Assembly: GCF_004000845.1 (NCBI RefSeq)
Contig: NZ_BIMA01000075.1
Location: forward strand, 1-34,754
Direction of reading: 5' to 3'
DNA length: 34,754 nt
Origin: Paenibacillus koleovorans NBRC 103111
GTDB lineage: Bacteria; Bacillota; Bacilli; Paenibacillales; NBRC-103111
Within the stretch, counting starts at the first letter, position 1, and each line of letters opens with the position of its first letter. The notes under the pieces were generated by a model that worked only from the letters and a program-made list of their open reading frames with translations, was not told the DNA's origin and ran no database searches. Positions 7,406 to 15,096 of this stretch are shown here, in pieces. Made by a program: the position numbers and the translations under genes.

Positions 7406-8071
7406 TCAGGCAAAGGAGACGGTCGGCTCCCGCTTCTGCTCGTCGTTGAACGTAAACTCGATCGTATAGCCGATAAACAGCCCCCACAATAGATAAAGGC
7501 ATCCGTCGGCAATAAGCGAATTCCAATCGATCGTACCAAGCGGCTTCATCATGCCGAGCGGCGGTCCGATGACCAAATGCAGCAGCACAAACCAGATAAG
7601 CCCGTACAGCATCCCCATCCAGGGTCCTTTTATTTTGCGCAGGAACAAAGAATAGAGCACAGCCGCCACAATGGAAAACACGATAAAGGCCGCCCAGCCG
7701 GTCATATAACCCCAGGCGGTGCGGTTGAAGTCGGGTGTGGACCAAGGCTTGATCAGAAAGGTAGGATGTACTTTTGTAAAACGGAAGTAGTACTCTACAA
7801 TCCGCAATCCGCCCCAGATCAGCCCGGCGAAAAAGCCGATCTGCAGCGCATACAGCGCCGGCTTCGTTTTCGATTTCTCGTGTTTGCCCTTCGCGTTCGA
7901 TCGATCTTGCTGCTCGTTGCCCTCTTCCTCCGGCTTCTCCCGCGATGCCCCGGCTTCGCCCCGGTCCGCTGTCCGCATCGCCTCCACCGAGTTTTCGTCG
8001 GCTTGCCGTCCGTCCCCCGTGTGAGCTTCGCTGCCGTCAGGATGAGTCTGTTCCACGTCTTGATTCGCCAT
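7406..8071 (-). CDS. yqhR: YqhR-like conserved membrane protein
   Basis: 221 residues. The first 75 or so are polar and charged (Asp/Glu/Lys/Gln rich, low complexity) and the rest holds about four membrane segments: YALQIGFFAGLIWGGL, TGWAAFIVFSIVAAVLYSLFL, MLYGLIWFVLLHLVIG and DGCLYLLWGLFIGYTIEF. Assignment to YqhR rests on its position between aroQ and yqhQ and on general character. ATG 8071 was chosen because AGAGAGGAAG lies upstream; earlier starts (8095, 8098, up to 8266) have no ribosome site and would run toward yqhQ. Function unknown. Confidence 0.75.
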   Translation of the reverse strand: MANQDVEQTHPDGSEAHTGDGRQADENSVEAMRTADRGEAGASREKPEEEGNEQQDRSNAKGKHEKSKTKPALYALQIGFFAGLIWGGLRIVEYYFRFTKVHPTFLIKPWSTPDFNRTAWGYMTGWAAFIVFSIVAAVLYSLFLRKIKGPWMGMLYGLIWFVLLHLVIGPPLGMMKPLGTIDWNSLIADGCLYLLWGLFIGYTIEFTFNDEQKREPTVSFA

Positions 8072-8225
8072 GTCGCTTTCTTCCTCTCTGGACATCATTG
8101 CGATTAGTATGCGCGATTGTCCCGCCGAGTAAACCGGTAGCATTTCGAGCCGGAATTCGATAGAATAGAGAGGAATGCATAGCAGCTCCATTCCTATGAA
8201 ACCTAACTTAGAAGGGGGTGACCTC

Positions 8226-9242
8226 GTGTCGAAGTCGCAATCGCAGCCGCCGGCCGGGGCGGCCATCTACGGCGGACAAGCCGTCATGGAAGGCGTCATG
8301 TTCGCCGGCCGTACCGTACACGTAACCGCTGTGCGGAGAAAAAATCAACAGCTCGAATTTTTCGAGGTGCCCAAGAAAGAGATCGGTTGGGTTCAAGCTC
8401 TGAAGAAAATCCCGCTTCTCCGCGGACTGGTCGCCATCATCGAATCCAGCGCCAAAGGCGCGCAGCATCTGAACTTCTCCGCTGAGGTTTACGCCGAGGA
8501 AGAGCTGGACGAGGACGGCGAGGATAAAGCCAAGCAGGACGACCAAAACGGCAAAAAGTCGAAGGGCTTCGGCAATTTGTCGCTGATCCTGGGGGTTGCC
8601 GTTGTCGGGGTGCTCTCCTTTATTTTCGGCAAATTCATCTTCACGCTCGTACCGGCGGCTCTTGAAGAATTGCTGTTCGGTTCCCTGTTCGAGAATCAAA
8701 TCGGGCATAACCTTGTGGAAGGCGCGATCAAGATCGTGCTGCTCCTCGGCTACATTTACTTCATCTCGCTGACGCCGGTCATCCGCAGGCTGTTCCAATA
8801 TCACGGCGCGGAGCATAAAGTAATTAGCGCCTATGAAGCCGGCAAGCCGTTAACCGTGGAAAACGTGCAGAGCTTCAACACGCTCCACTACCGCTGCGGC
8901 AGCAGCTTCATCGTTTTTACTGTGCTGGTCGGTGTAATCGTATATTCCTTCGTCGAATATGATACTATATGGGAACGCTTGCTGCAGCGCATCATCCTGC
9001 TGCCGCTCGTCATCGGCCTCTCGTATGAGGTGCTGCGGTTCACGAACTCCCTGCGGGAGGTGCCGGTGCTCCGTTTCCTCGGATATCCCGGGCTATGGCT
9101 GCAGAAGCTGACGACCAAAGAACCGACCGACGATCAAGTCGAGGTATCGATTGCTTCCTTCAATCGGATGCTGGAGATCGACAACCAGCAGTTGAACGAC
9201 GACAAGTCCGCCAAGCTCCAAACGGCAGCCGGCAACGCATAA
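8226..9242 (+). CDS. yqhQ: YqhQ family (DUF1385) membrane protein
   Basis: About 338 residues. The family signatures are AAIYGGQAVMEGVMF near the N-terminus, FQYHGAEHKVISAYEAG and LHYRCGSSFIVFTVLVG, with His and Cys in conserved places. A charged stretch (about residues 92-120) precedes four membrane segments: LILGVAVVGVLSFIFG, IKIVLLLGYIYFISL, FIVFTVLVGVIVYSF and IILLPLVIGLSYEVL. GTG 8226 was preferred because AGAAGGGGGTGA lies just upstream; ATG 8175 and ATG 8196 lack a usable ribosome site. Function is not established in what I know. It is divergent from yqhR and followed by yqhP. Confidence 0.88.
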   Translation: MSKSQSQPPAGAAIYGGQAVMEGVMFAGRTVHVTAVRRKNQQLEFFEVPKKEIGWVQALKKIPLLRGLVAIIESSAKGAQHLNFSAEVYAEEELDEDGEDKAKQDDQNGKKSKGFGNLSLILGVAVVGVLSFIFGKFIFTLVPAALEELLFGSLFENQIGHNLVEGAIKIVLLLGYIYFISLTPVIRRLFQYHGAEHKVISAYEAGKPLTVENVQSFNTLHYRCGSSFIVFTVLVGVIVYSFVEYDTIWERLLQRIILLPLVIGLSYEVLRFTNSLREVPVLRFLGYPGLWLQKLTTKEPTDDQVEVSIASFNRMLEIDNQQLNDDKSAKLQTAAGNA

Positions 9243-9264
9243 GAGACATTCGCGCAAGGAGGGT

Positions 9265-9576
9265 ATGAGTATGGGACGGCGTACGCATTGGTCGATTTAC
9301 GCAATCGGGGTATTGCTGTTTATCGGAATTACGAGCAGCTTTGTGCACAACCCGACGCAGCTCATCATTCCCATCGTGATCTTCGGAGCTGTTTTCCTGC
9401 TATGGAAGTTTCCCCCGAGCCGATGGCGCAAGCTGAGACAGCCGCGTTCATACACGAACTCCGCCTCGTCTCGCGGCAGATCGGCCCGCGACAAACGCAA
9501 GCCGATGCCGTTCAAGGTGATCCAGGGCAACAAGAAAGACGACAAAGACAACGATCCGCCTTATCCGTACCACTAA
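9265..9576 (+). CDS. yqhP: YqhP-like small membrane protein
   Basis: 103 residues with two hydrophobic segments (about 9-27 and 32-48: SIYAIGVLLFIGITSSFV and LIIPIVIFGAVFLLW) and a basic, disordered tail rich in Arg, Ser, Lys and Asp. The start follows AAGGAGGG. It lies 22 bases after yqhQ, the place yqhP holds in B. subtilis; the name rests mostly on synteny. A strong terminator follows. Function unknown. Confidence 0.7.
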   Translation: MSMGRRTHWSIYAIGVLLFIGITSSFVHNPTQLIIPIVIFGAVFLLWKFPPSRWRKLRQPRSYTNSASSRGRSARDKRKPMPFKVIQGNKKDDKDNDPPYPYH

Positions 9577-9584
9577 TCATGAAG

Positions 9585-9624
9585 AAGCCGCCCGATTCGG
9601 CATTCGACGAACGGCGGCTTTTTT
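9585..9624 (+). terminator. Terminator of yqhQ-yqhP
   Basis: AGCCGCC (9586-9592) pairs with GGCGGCT (9613-9619), followed by TTTTTT. It separates yqhP from the convergent yqhO. Confidence 0.88.
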
Positions 9625-9633
9625 GTGTTCGAT

Positions 9634-10599
9634 TCATTTTCGCACATATTGCTTGAATTGATTCATGTAATGCGTATGCGACCAACGCTCGAAAAATCGT
9701 TTGCCCGCCATGTAGCCGGACTCGAACAGCTCCTCGCTCTTCTGCTTCGAAATATCGAAGTCCGTCGTCTTGACGCCCAGCGTCGGGATTTTAATCGTCC
9801 GGAAACGGTTTTTCTCTTCAATGTACCGCTCGTCATGCGCCTCCAGCATCGTCTCGAACAGCGCCTGGAACATCGTGATCGGCCCGACGATCTTGTGGGC
9901 GTGCTCCTGATGCTTGTCGATCAGCCGGAAACCAAGCGTCGGCACTACATCCTGATCTCGTACGCCTACCGACTGGTTGTCGAATATCCAGAGCGGGAAA
10001 TTGCTCAGCAGCCCTCCATCTACGACGTAGATGAATTGATCGGCGAAGCTTTCCCCTTGCTTGCGCAGCCGCGCAGCCTTGCGGATGATGACCGGCTCGA
10101 AGAAATAAGGGATGCTCGTGCTCATCCGGATCGCCCTGGCCACCAGCAGACGTTTCGGCTCGATGCCATAGTCCTCTATGTCGTCCGGCAGCACCAGCAG
10201 CCGCCCCATCGTAATATCGGAGGCCACGATTCGCAGCTTGTCTTTGGGCAAATCTCCGAACGTGCGAACCCCTTTCGCTTGCAGCCGATTGTATATCCAT
10301 TTCTCCAGCTCGTCGCCGGAATAGAGCCCTTTTTTGATCAGCAGCTTAAGCGTCGGTCCGATGACTCGAATGTCCATCAGCCAAGAGCGCTTCAGAAATC
10401 TCCGGAATGGCGCTTGCATGATCAGCTCTTTCATCTCATCCGCCGTATAGCCCGCCGCCAGCAACGAAGCTACAATAGCGCCCGATGACGTCCCCGCCAC
10501 TTGAGGGAAGTCGATTCCCCTTTCTTCCGCCGCCTTCAGAGCCCCTACCAGACCGATCGCCTTAACCCCCCCTCCTTCAAACACCCCATTCATTTTCAT
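9634..10599 (-). CDS. yqhO: Patatin-like phospholipase (YqhO)
   Basis: 321 residues. Patatin-like enzymes are lipid acyl hydrolases with a Ser-Asp dyad. The oxyanion motif is EGGGVKAIG near residue 8, the nucleophile elbow GTSSGA near residue 36, and the catalytic Asp sits in VVDGGLLSNFP near residue 191; all key residues are present. No signal peptide is visible, so it is probably cytoplasmic or membrane-associated. ATG 10599 was chosen because AAAGGTGG lies six or so bases upstream and because the fold starts there (MKMNGVFEGGG). Position between yqhP and mntR matches B. subtilis yqhO. Confidence 0.9.
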   Translation of the reverse strand: MKMNGVFEGGGVKAIGLVGALKAAEERGIDFPQVAGTSSGAIVASLLAAGYTADEMKELIMQAPFRRFLKRSWLMDIRVIGPTLKLLIKKGLYSGDELEKWIYNRLQAKGVRTFGDLPKDKLRIVASDITMGRLLVLPDDIEDYGIEPKRLLVARAIRMSTSIPYFFEPVIIRKAARLRKQGESFADQFIYVVDGGLLSNFPLWIFDNQSVGVRDQDVVPTLGFRLIDKHQEHAHKIVGPITMFQALFETMLEAHDERYIEEKNRFRTIKIPTLGVKTTDFDISKQKSEELFESGYMAGKRFFERWSHTHYMNQFKQYVRK

Positions 10600-10635
10600 A
10601 GGCGTCCACCTTTTCAGCCAGAATGTGTTTACTTG

Positions 10636-10663
10636 TATGTATGCGGGCTGAGGTTGTACGTAT
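10636..10663 (-). promoter_or_regulatory. Possible sigma-E-like promoter of yqhO
   Basis: On the minus strand CATACATA (10636-10643), one mismatch to CATACANT, with ATA (10661-10663) 17 bases upstream. The flanks of the -35 are poor. If real, yqhO is expressed in the mother cell. Confidence 0.35.
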
Positions 10664-10672
10664 GTGGAACGC

Positions 10673-10702
10673 AAAAAAACCGCCTATCCGGAGATAAGCG
10701 TT
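10673..10702 (-). terminator. Terminator of mntR
   Basis: Read leftward: AACGCTTATC, loop, GATAGGCGGTT, then seven T. The stem carries one mismatch or bulge. Confidence 0.75.
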
Positions 10703-10717
10703 CTTCGCCAATCAAAG

Positions 10718-11143
10718 CTATTCGGATTCCAGTTCCTTGCGGATGTTCATCAGCTCGTTCACCCGGTCCGGATCCTTGTTCAAGTACTGCACCAGCGCTT
10801 CCAGACATGTGATGGAGTCCCAGCTGAGATGATGCTCGATTCCTTCTACGTCCTTATAAATGTTCTCCTCTTGAACCCCAATGACCCGGAGAAACGATTC
10901 TAGCAAATGGTGACGGTCTACGAGTCGTTTGCCCATCTTCTTCCCCTTGGAAGTCAGCACGAGTCCGCGATACCGTTCGTAAATCAAATAATGGTCCTTA
11001 TCCAGCTTCTGGATCATTTTCGTAACGGATGAGGGATGAACTTCCAAGCCTTCGGCGATGTCGGACACTCTTGCATACCCTTTTTCGTCGATCAGCTTGT
11101 AAATCCTCTCCAGATAGTCTTCCATACTTGGAGTTGCCGCCAA
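10718..11143 (-). CDS. mntR: Manganese-responsive repressor MntR (DtxR family)
   Basis: 141 residues, very like B. subtilis MntR (142). A winged helix-turn-helix domain ([27 protein letters not shown]) is followed by the dimerisation and metal domain ([11 protein letters not shown]). The expected Mn ligands are present: Asp9 and Glu12 in SMEDYLER, the His in DRHHLLE, and Glu, Glu, His in EGIEHH. The start is TTG 11143: AGGGGGGAG lies just upstream and [10 protein letters not shown] aligns with MTTPSMEDY; upstream ATG 11167 would add an unrelated extension. It represses Mn uptake when Mn is sufficient. No recognisable MntR box was seen in this window, so its targets lie elsewhere. Confidence 0.94.
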   Translation of the reverse strand: MAATPSMEDYLERIYKLIDEKGYARVSDIAEGLEVHPSSVTKMIQKLDKDHYLIYERYRGLVLTSKGKKMGKRLVDRHHLLESFLRVIGVQEENIYKDVEGIEHHLSWDSITCLEALVQYLNKDPDRVNELMNIRKELESE

Positions 11144-11234
11144 CTTGCTCCCCCCTTCGGTTCCCATATCCCACAGCGACCGGACGCAATCGTCTAATGT
11201 ATGATACACTGTTTGACCCTGCAACGCAAGTAGG

Positions 11235-11266
11235 CGGGAAACCCGCTTTCGGCGGCCAGTTTCCCG
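11235..11266. repeat. Intergenic hairpin between ccdA and mntR
   Basis: CGGGAAAC (11235-11242) pairs with GTTTCCCG (11259-11266), with an inner CCGC/GCGG stem. There is no T run on either side, so it is not a typical intrinsic terminator; it may be an operator or an RNA stabiliser at the 3' end of the znu-ccdA transcript. Confidence 0.5.
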
Positions 11267-11308
11267 GAGAGTCGGAGCTCGAGAAATACAAAATCGCCAA
11301 ACGAACCG

Positions 11309-12022
11309 TTAAAATTTGAGCCAATTCGGCGTACGTTCCTGCAGCCAGATGGTGATCAAAATCATTTTGTCGAAATAGAGAAGGATGGCGATGCCGATCA
11401 TCAAAGCGCCGCCGATTTTCATGATAAGCGAAGAATAGCGTAGAATCCACTTGGTCGAGCCGATGAAAAAGGCCAGGATGAAAAAGGGGATCGCGAAGCC
11501 GAGCGAATAGGCCGTGATCATTTTGAACCAGACGCCGGGCTCCGTCGCGGACAACATGAGGATCGCGGACAAAATCGGTCCGACGCAAGGCGACCAGCCG
11601 GCCGCGAAGCCCATGCCGATCAGCACCGAGCCCAAATAACCGGCGGGTCTGTATTTGAATTGGAACTTGCGGTCGCTCATCAGCCATTTCGGCTGGAATA
11701 TCCCGAGGAGCATAAGCCCCATCACCAGGATGAAGATCGCCGCCAGTTGGCGCAGCAGGTCACGGTATGCGTCGAACCAATCCGCGAGCAGTCCCGCCCC
11801 GAAGCCAAGCGTATAGAACACGATGGAAAATCCGAGTATAAAAAACAGCGTATGCGAAACGGTCGCCCGCCGCACTTCTTTAACCGATCGGTCCTCGCGC
11901 AAGCGCTGTACGGAAATACCGGTAATATAGGATAAATAGGAAGGGTACAAGGGCAAACAGCAAGGCGAAATAAACGAGGCAAAGCCCGCCCAGAAGGCGA
12001 TCCATACGTTTATTTGCTCCAT
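11309..12022 (-). CDS. ccdA: Thiol-disulfide membrane transporter CcdA
   Basis: 237 residues with six membrane segments, of the CcdA/DsbD-gamma family. It carries electrons from cytoplasmic thioredoxin across the membrane to extracytoplasmic thiol proteins used for cytochrome c maturation and, in Bacillus, spore cortex synthesis. The two redox Cys are visible in the first segment (FISPCCLPLYPSYLSYITG; a double Cys) and in the fourth (GWSPCVGPILSAIL). ATG 12022 was preferred over GTG 12031 since GGAGGTGG lies seven bases upstream. It follows znuB after 52 bases and may share the znu transcript. Confidence 0.92.
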   Translation of the reverse strand: MEQINVWIAFWAGFASFISPCCLPLYPSYLSYITGISVQRLREDRSVKEVRRATVSHTLFFILGFSIVFYTLGFGAGLLADWFDAYRDLLRQLAAIFILVMGLMLLGIFQPKWLMSDRKFQFKYRPAGYLGSVLIGMGFAAGWSPCVGPILSAILMLSATEPGVWFKMITAYSLGFAIPFFILAFFIGSTKWILRYSSLIMKIGGALMIGIAILLYFDKMILITIWLQERTPNWLKF

Positions 12023-12074
12023 TCCAGCCACCTCCGTGTCGTTGTGTGATTCGGCGTCCGGCGTCCGCTTGCTT

Positions 12075-12878
12075 TTAGACCCTCATCCCGCGTTTGAATG
12101 TGAGCGAGACGATCAGGAGCGCAATGAGCGTCAGCACGACGGTCGCTCCCGGCGCCCAGCTCCAGATGCCTGCAGCGACAAGTCCGCCTACAACCGCAAC
12201 TTCCGAGTACAGGACGGCCATCCAGACGGAATGACGGAAGCTCCGGCCCACGACTAGACTGCATGCGACCGGGACGGTCAGCAAGGCGGAGACGAGCAGC
12301 GCGCCGACGATCTTGATCGCTACGCCGATAACAAGCGCGGTCAGCACGGTCGTGAGCAGATTGAGCGTACGGACCGGAAGTCCGCTGACGCCTGCAGCAT
12401 CCTCGTCGAACACGAGCAGGAACATTTCCTTGAAGGTCAGGAGCAGCACGACAACGACGATCACTGTCACGGCGGCGACCAGCCACAGATCCGCCCAGCT
12501 TAGTGTGTAAATACTCCCGAACAAATAGCTGGTGACGTCCATGTTGAACCCTCTGCCGAGGGTGAACAGGAATGTCGCCAGCGCAACTCCGCCCGACATG
12601 ATGATGGCGATGGACAGCTCGGCATAGGTCTTATAGGCTTTGCGCAGCTTTTCGATGGCGAATGAAGCGAGCACCGCGAACAGCAAGCCGATTCCGAGCG
12701 GGTATACCCCAAGCAGGAAGCCGAATGCCACCCCGGCAATCGACACATGCGCCAGCGTATCCCCTATCATAGACAGACGCCTTAAGACGAGGAAAACGCC
12801 CATTAGCGGCGCCATGAATCCAATCAGCACGCCCCCGATCAGCGCCCGCTGGAAAAAGTATTCCTGAAAAATATCCAA
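12075..12878 (-). CDS. znuB: Zinc ABC transporter permease
   Basis: 267 residues with about eight membrane segments, of the ABC-3 family of Zn/Mn permeases. Family segments: MGVFLVLRRLSMIGDTLAHVSIAGVAFGF, ELSIAIIMSGGVALAT and IKIVGALLVSALLTVPVACSLV. It lies 21 bases after znuC. Zn rather than Mn specificity is inferred from the binding protein's His-rich loop and the Zur boxes upstream. Confidence 0.92.
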   Translation of the reverse strand: MDIFQEYFFQRALIGGVLIGFMAPLMGVFLVLRRLSMIGDTLAHVSIAGVAFGFLLGVYPLGIGLLFAVLASFAIEKLRKAYKTYAELSIAIIMSGGVALATFLFTLGRGFNMDVTSYLFGSIYTLSWADLWLVAAVTVIVVVVLLLTFKEMFLLVFDEDAAGVSGLPVRTLNLLTTVLTALVIGVAIKIVGALLVSALLTVPVACSLVVGRSFRHSVWMAVLYSEVAVVGGLVAAGIWSWAPGATVVLTLIALLIVSLTFKRGMRV

Positions 12879-12899
12879 CCGCTTCTCTCCTCCGCCGCT

Positions 12900-13721
12900 T
12901 TACTGAAACACCGACTCCCGCTCCCCGGTCTGCAGGCGCAAATCGCGCAGGGAGTGGGCGACGTTCGTCTCCCGGCAGTTCTCCAGCTCATGCGAGTGCT
13001 TGACGTAAAACTTCAGCTTGCCGCTCGTCTGCGCGGGCTCATGACCGAGGTAGGCATGCATCATCTCGATATCGTGCGATACCATCAGGAACGTGATATT
13101 GTGATGCTCGTGCATATGCCGGATCATGTGGAAAAAGCCGGCCTGCGTCTCGGCGTCGATGCCGACCGTAGGCTCGTCCAGAATAAGCAGGGCGGGGTTG
13201 TTGATCAGCGCGCGGGCGAGAAACACCCGCTGCTGCTGTCCGCCGGACAGCTCGCCGATGCGGCGCTCCGCAATATCCTCGATGCGCATGGCGTGCAAGG
13301 CATCCTCGGTTTTCTGCGCGTCCTGCTTCGTGATGCGCCGGAACAGCTTCTTCCGGCCGAAGAGGCCGGACTGCACCACCTCGCGCACCGTCGCCGGGAA
13401 CAGCGGGTTGAACGAATTTTTCTGCGGCACGTAGCCGATCCGCTCCCAGTCCTTGAACTGCTGGATCGGCTGGCCGAACAGCCGGATCGTCCCTTGCTCC
13501 GGCTGCATAAGCGAGACGATCATGCGCAGCAGCGTAGTCTTGCCGGCTCCGTTCGAGCCTATTAGCCCGACGAAGTCCCGCTGGTACACGGTGAAGTTCA
13601 GCTTGTCGATCACCGTACGATCGTTGTAGCGGAACGAAACATCCTCGAGCGTAATGACGCTGTCGTGGCAATGCGCCTGCTCGCTCTCTATCATTTTAAA
13701 TGTAGCGCTAGTAGTAGGCAT
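12900..13721 (-). CDS. znuC: Zinc ABC transporter ATP-binding protein
   Basis: 273 residues. Walker A is GSNGAGKTT, the Q-loop lies in GYVPQK, the signature is LSGGQQQR, Walker B is LLILDEPT and the switch His is in VSHDIEM: a complete ATPase. The C-terminal 50 or so residues (KLKFYVKHSHELENC and beyond) form a tail including His and Cys, seen in other ZnuC-like proteins. The start ATG 13721 has only weak GGGAT upstream; ATG 13694 has none. Confidence 0.94.
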   Translation of the reverse strand: MPTTSATFKMIESEQAHCHDSVITLEDVSFRYNDRTVIDKLNFTVYQRDFVGLIGSNGAGKTTLLRMIVSLMQPEQGTIRLFGQPIQQFKDWERIGYVPQKNSFNPLFPATVREVVQSGLFGRKKLFRRITKQDAQKTEDALHAMRIEDIAERRIGELSGGQQQRVFLARALINNPALLILDEPTVGIDAETQAGFFHMIRHMHEHHNITFLMVSHDIEMMHAYLGHEPAQTSGKLKFYVKHSHELENCRETNVAHSLRDLRLQTGERESVFQ

Positions 13722-13793
13722 ATTGGATCCCGTTCTTTCTGCCTCGCCGCTCTCACTCTAGTACTCCGGGAGGACGGGCACAAGTATCATGTC

Positions 13794-14753
13794 TTATTGT
13801 AATGCTTTCAATAAATTTTGCAAATTGCGCTCCATAACGGAAATATAATTCTCGCCTGCTCTTATCTGCTCCTCCGTCAACCCTTCCAGCGGATTCAGCA
13901 CAAGCGTCTCAATCTTGGCATCGCCGGCGAGCGTCTTCGCCAGCTTGTCGGAGACGAGCTCCTCGAAGAAGATGTATTTGACTTGATGCTCCTTGACGAA
14001 CTTGTTGATCGCCATCATGTCCTTGGCGGTCGGCTCGGAATCCGGCGACAGACCCATGATCGGCATTTGCGTCAAGCCGTAGTCGCGGGCCAAATAGGAG
14101 AACGCCTGGTGCGAAACGACGATTTCTTTGCGCGGAGCTTTGGCGAGCGAGTCTTTGAACTTCGCGTCGAGTGCCTGGAGTTGGGCGGCCAGCCTGGCGT
14201 AATTCGCCTCGTAATCGGCTTTATGCGCTTGGTCCACTTGGATCAGCCCGTTCTTGATCGATTCCGCCATGCGGATCGCCGATTTCGGGCTAACCCACAC
14301 ATGCGGGTCGACGCCGGCTTCATGCTTGTGGTCATGGTCGTGGCCCTCCTCCTCGGATGCGTTCAGCAGCGGAATGCCTTGACTCGCCTCGATGACGATC
14401 GGCTTCGCGTTGTCCTTGCGGCTGTCGAGGAAGTCGTGCACCCAGCCTTCGAAGCCCGCGCCGTTATAGACGAATAGCTGCGCTTGCGTCATGTTCTTCA
14501 GGTCGCGGCTCTTCGGCGACCACTCATGCGGTTCGACGCCGGCCGGGACGAGGTTAATCACATTGACGTGCTCCCCTCCGATCTGGCGGGAGAAGTCGTA
14601 CAGCGGGTAAAACGTTGTCACAACGTTCACCTTGGCGGGATCGAGCTTGACGTTGGACTGGCCGCAGCCTGTGAGTGCGAACACGGATACGGCGGAGAGC
14701 ATAATCGTAATAATAACGGACAAGAGCCTTCGAGATGTAGTATAATTAGACAT
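13794..14753 (-). CDS. znuA: Zinc-binding lipoprotein of the ABC transporter
   Basis: 319 residues. Lipoprotein signal: RR, hydrophobic core, then LTGC as the lipobox, so Cys30 or so is lipidated outside the membrane. The cluster A-I family pattern is clear: VVTTFYPLYDFSRQIGG, PAGVEPHEWSPKSRD (metal His), an acidic His-rich loop GHDHDHKHE, DPHVWVSPKSA (metal His), IVVSHQAFSYLARDYGL (metal His) and FFEELVSDKLA. The His-rich loop is typical of zinc binders (ZnuA/AdcA). ATG 14753 follows GGAGGG by about 11 bases; TTG 14771 lacks a ribosome site. First gene of znuA-znuC-znuB. Confidence 0.93.
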   Translation of the reverse strand: MSNYTTSRRLLSVIITIMLSAVSVFALTGCGQSNVKLDPAKVNVVTTFYPLYDFSRQIGGEHVNVINLVPAGVEPHEWSPKSRDLKNMTQAQLFVYNGAGFEGWVHDFLDSRKDNAKPIVIEASQGIPLLNASEEEGHDHDHKHEAGVDPHVWVSPKSAIRMAESIKNGLIQVDQAHKADYEANYARLAAQLQALDAKFKDSLAKAPRKEIVVSHQAFSYLARDYGLTQMPIMGLSPDSEPTAKDMMAINKFVKEHQVKYIFFEELVSDKLAKTLAGDAKIETLVLNPLEGLTEEQIRAGENYISVMERNLQNLLKALQ

Positions 14754-14782
14754 TGTCGATGAACCCTCCAACGAAATTTTGT

Positions 14783-14803
14783 AAATCGTAAGTATTTCTA
14801 TTT
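14783..14803 (-). promoter_or_regulatory. Zur box 2, at the znuA transcription start
   Basis: AAATCGTAAG-T-ATTTCTATTT matches 17 of 20 defined positions of the Bacillus Zur consensus (AAATCGTAAT, N, ATTACGATTT). It lies just downstream of the -10, where a bound repressor would block initiation. It also sits inside a larger TTGTAAAT/ATTTACAA inverted repeat (14779-14807). Confidence 0.65.
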
Positions 14804-14812
14804 ACAATGCGA

Positions 14813-14842
14813 ATTATACGTCCTGAGTGGTGGTGTTGTCAA
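14813..14842 (-). promoter_or_regulatory. Sigma-A promoter of znuACB
   Basis: A perfect -35 TTGACA (14837-14842) and a perfect -10 TATAAT (14813-14818) are separated by 18 bases on the minus strand. Such a strong promoter needs a repressor, fitting the Zur boxes on both sides. Confidence 0.88.
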
Positions 14843-14847
14843 CGATT

Positions 14848-14866
14848 AATCGTTATGATTACGATT
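14848..14866 (-). promoter_or_regulatory. Zur box 1, abutting the -35 of znuA
   Basis: AATCGTTATGATTACGATT differs by one base from the core Zur consensus (TCGTAAT, N, ATTACGA). It is flanked by two copies of the palindrome CGATTAATCG (14843-14852 and 14862-14871), the first directly touching the -35 hexamer. A Zur gene is present at 18660-19124. Confidence 0.8.
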
Positions 14867-14884
14867 AATCGACGCCTGCTGTCC

Positions 14885-15061
14885 AGATGGTAACAAGGCG
14901 AGCAAGATGGTTACAGGGGAACGGAGGTCAGTGGGGCGAATAAACATAACAATCCCTCGAATTCCCGCATTTGGTGCGCTACGACCTTTTGTTGCTCTCC
15001 CAGTAGAGCTGGCTTGCGAAAAATGGTTCATATGGAGCGAAGTTTGGTTCAAAACGGTGTG
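14885..15061. repeat. Degenerate 20-bp repeats in the znuA-metG gap
   Basis: Two tandem copies at 14885-14904 and 14905-14924 (AGATGGTAACAAGGCGAGCA and AGATGGTTACAGGGGAACGG) and two related copies at 15021-15040 (AAATGGTTCATATGGAGCGA) and 15042-15061 (GTTTGGTTCAAAACGGTGTG). They share the core A/T-TGGTT-A/C-CA. Between them, 14925-15020, nothing recognisable is seen. No coding pattern. Confidence 0.5.
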
Positions 15062-15096
15062 ACTACCGGCGATAGTGTTCAGCTGGAGCCTGGTAT

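Noticed and set aside
10718-14871. MntR box near mntR or znu
   Set aside because: I looked for the TTTGCCTTAAGGAAA-type site; none found. The znu promoter sites fit Zur.
14846-15052. Leftward 68-codon open frame in the znuA-metG gap
   Set aside because: It covers the Zur box and repeats, with no ribosome site and no recognisable domain.
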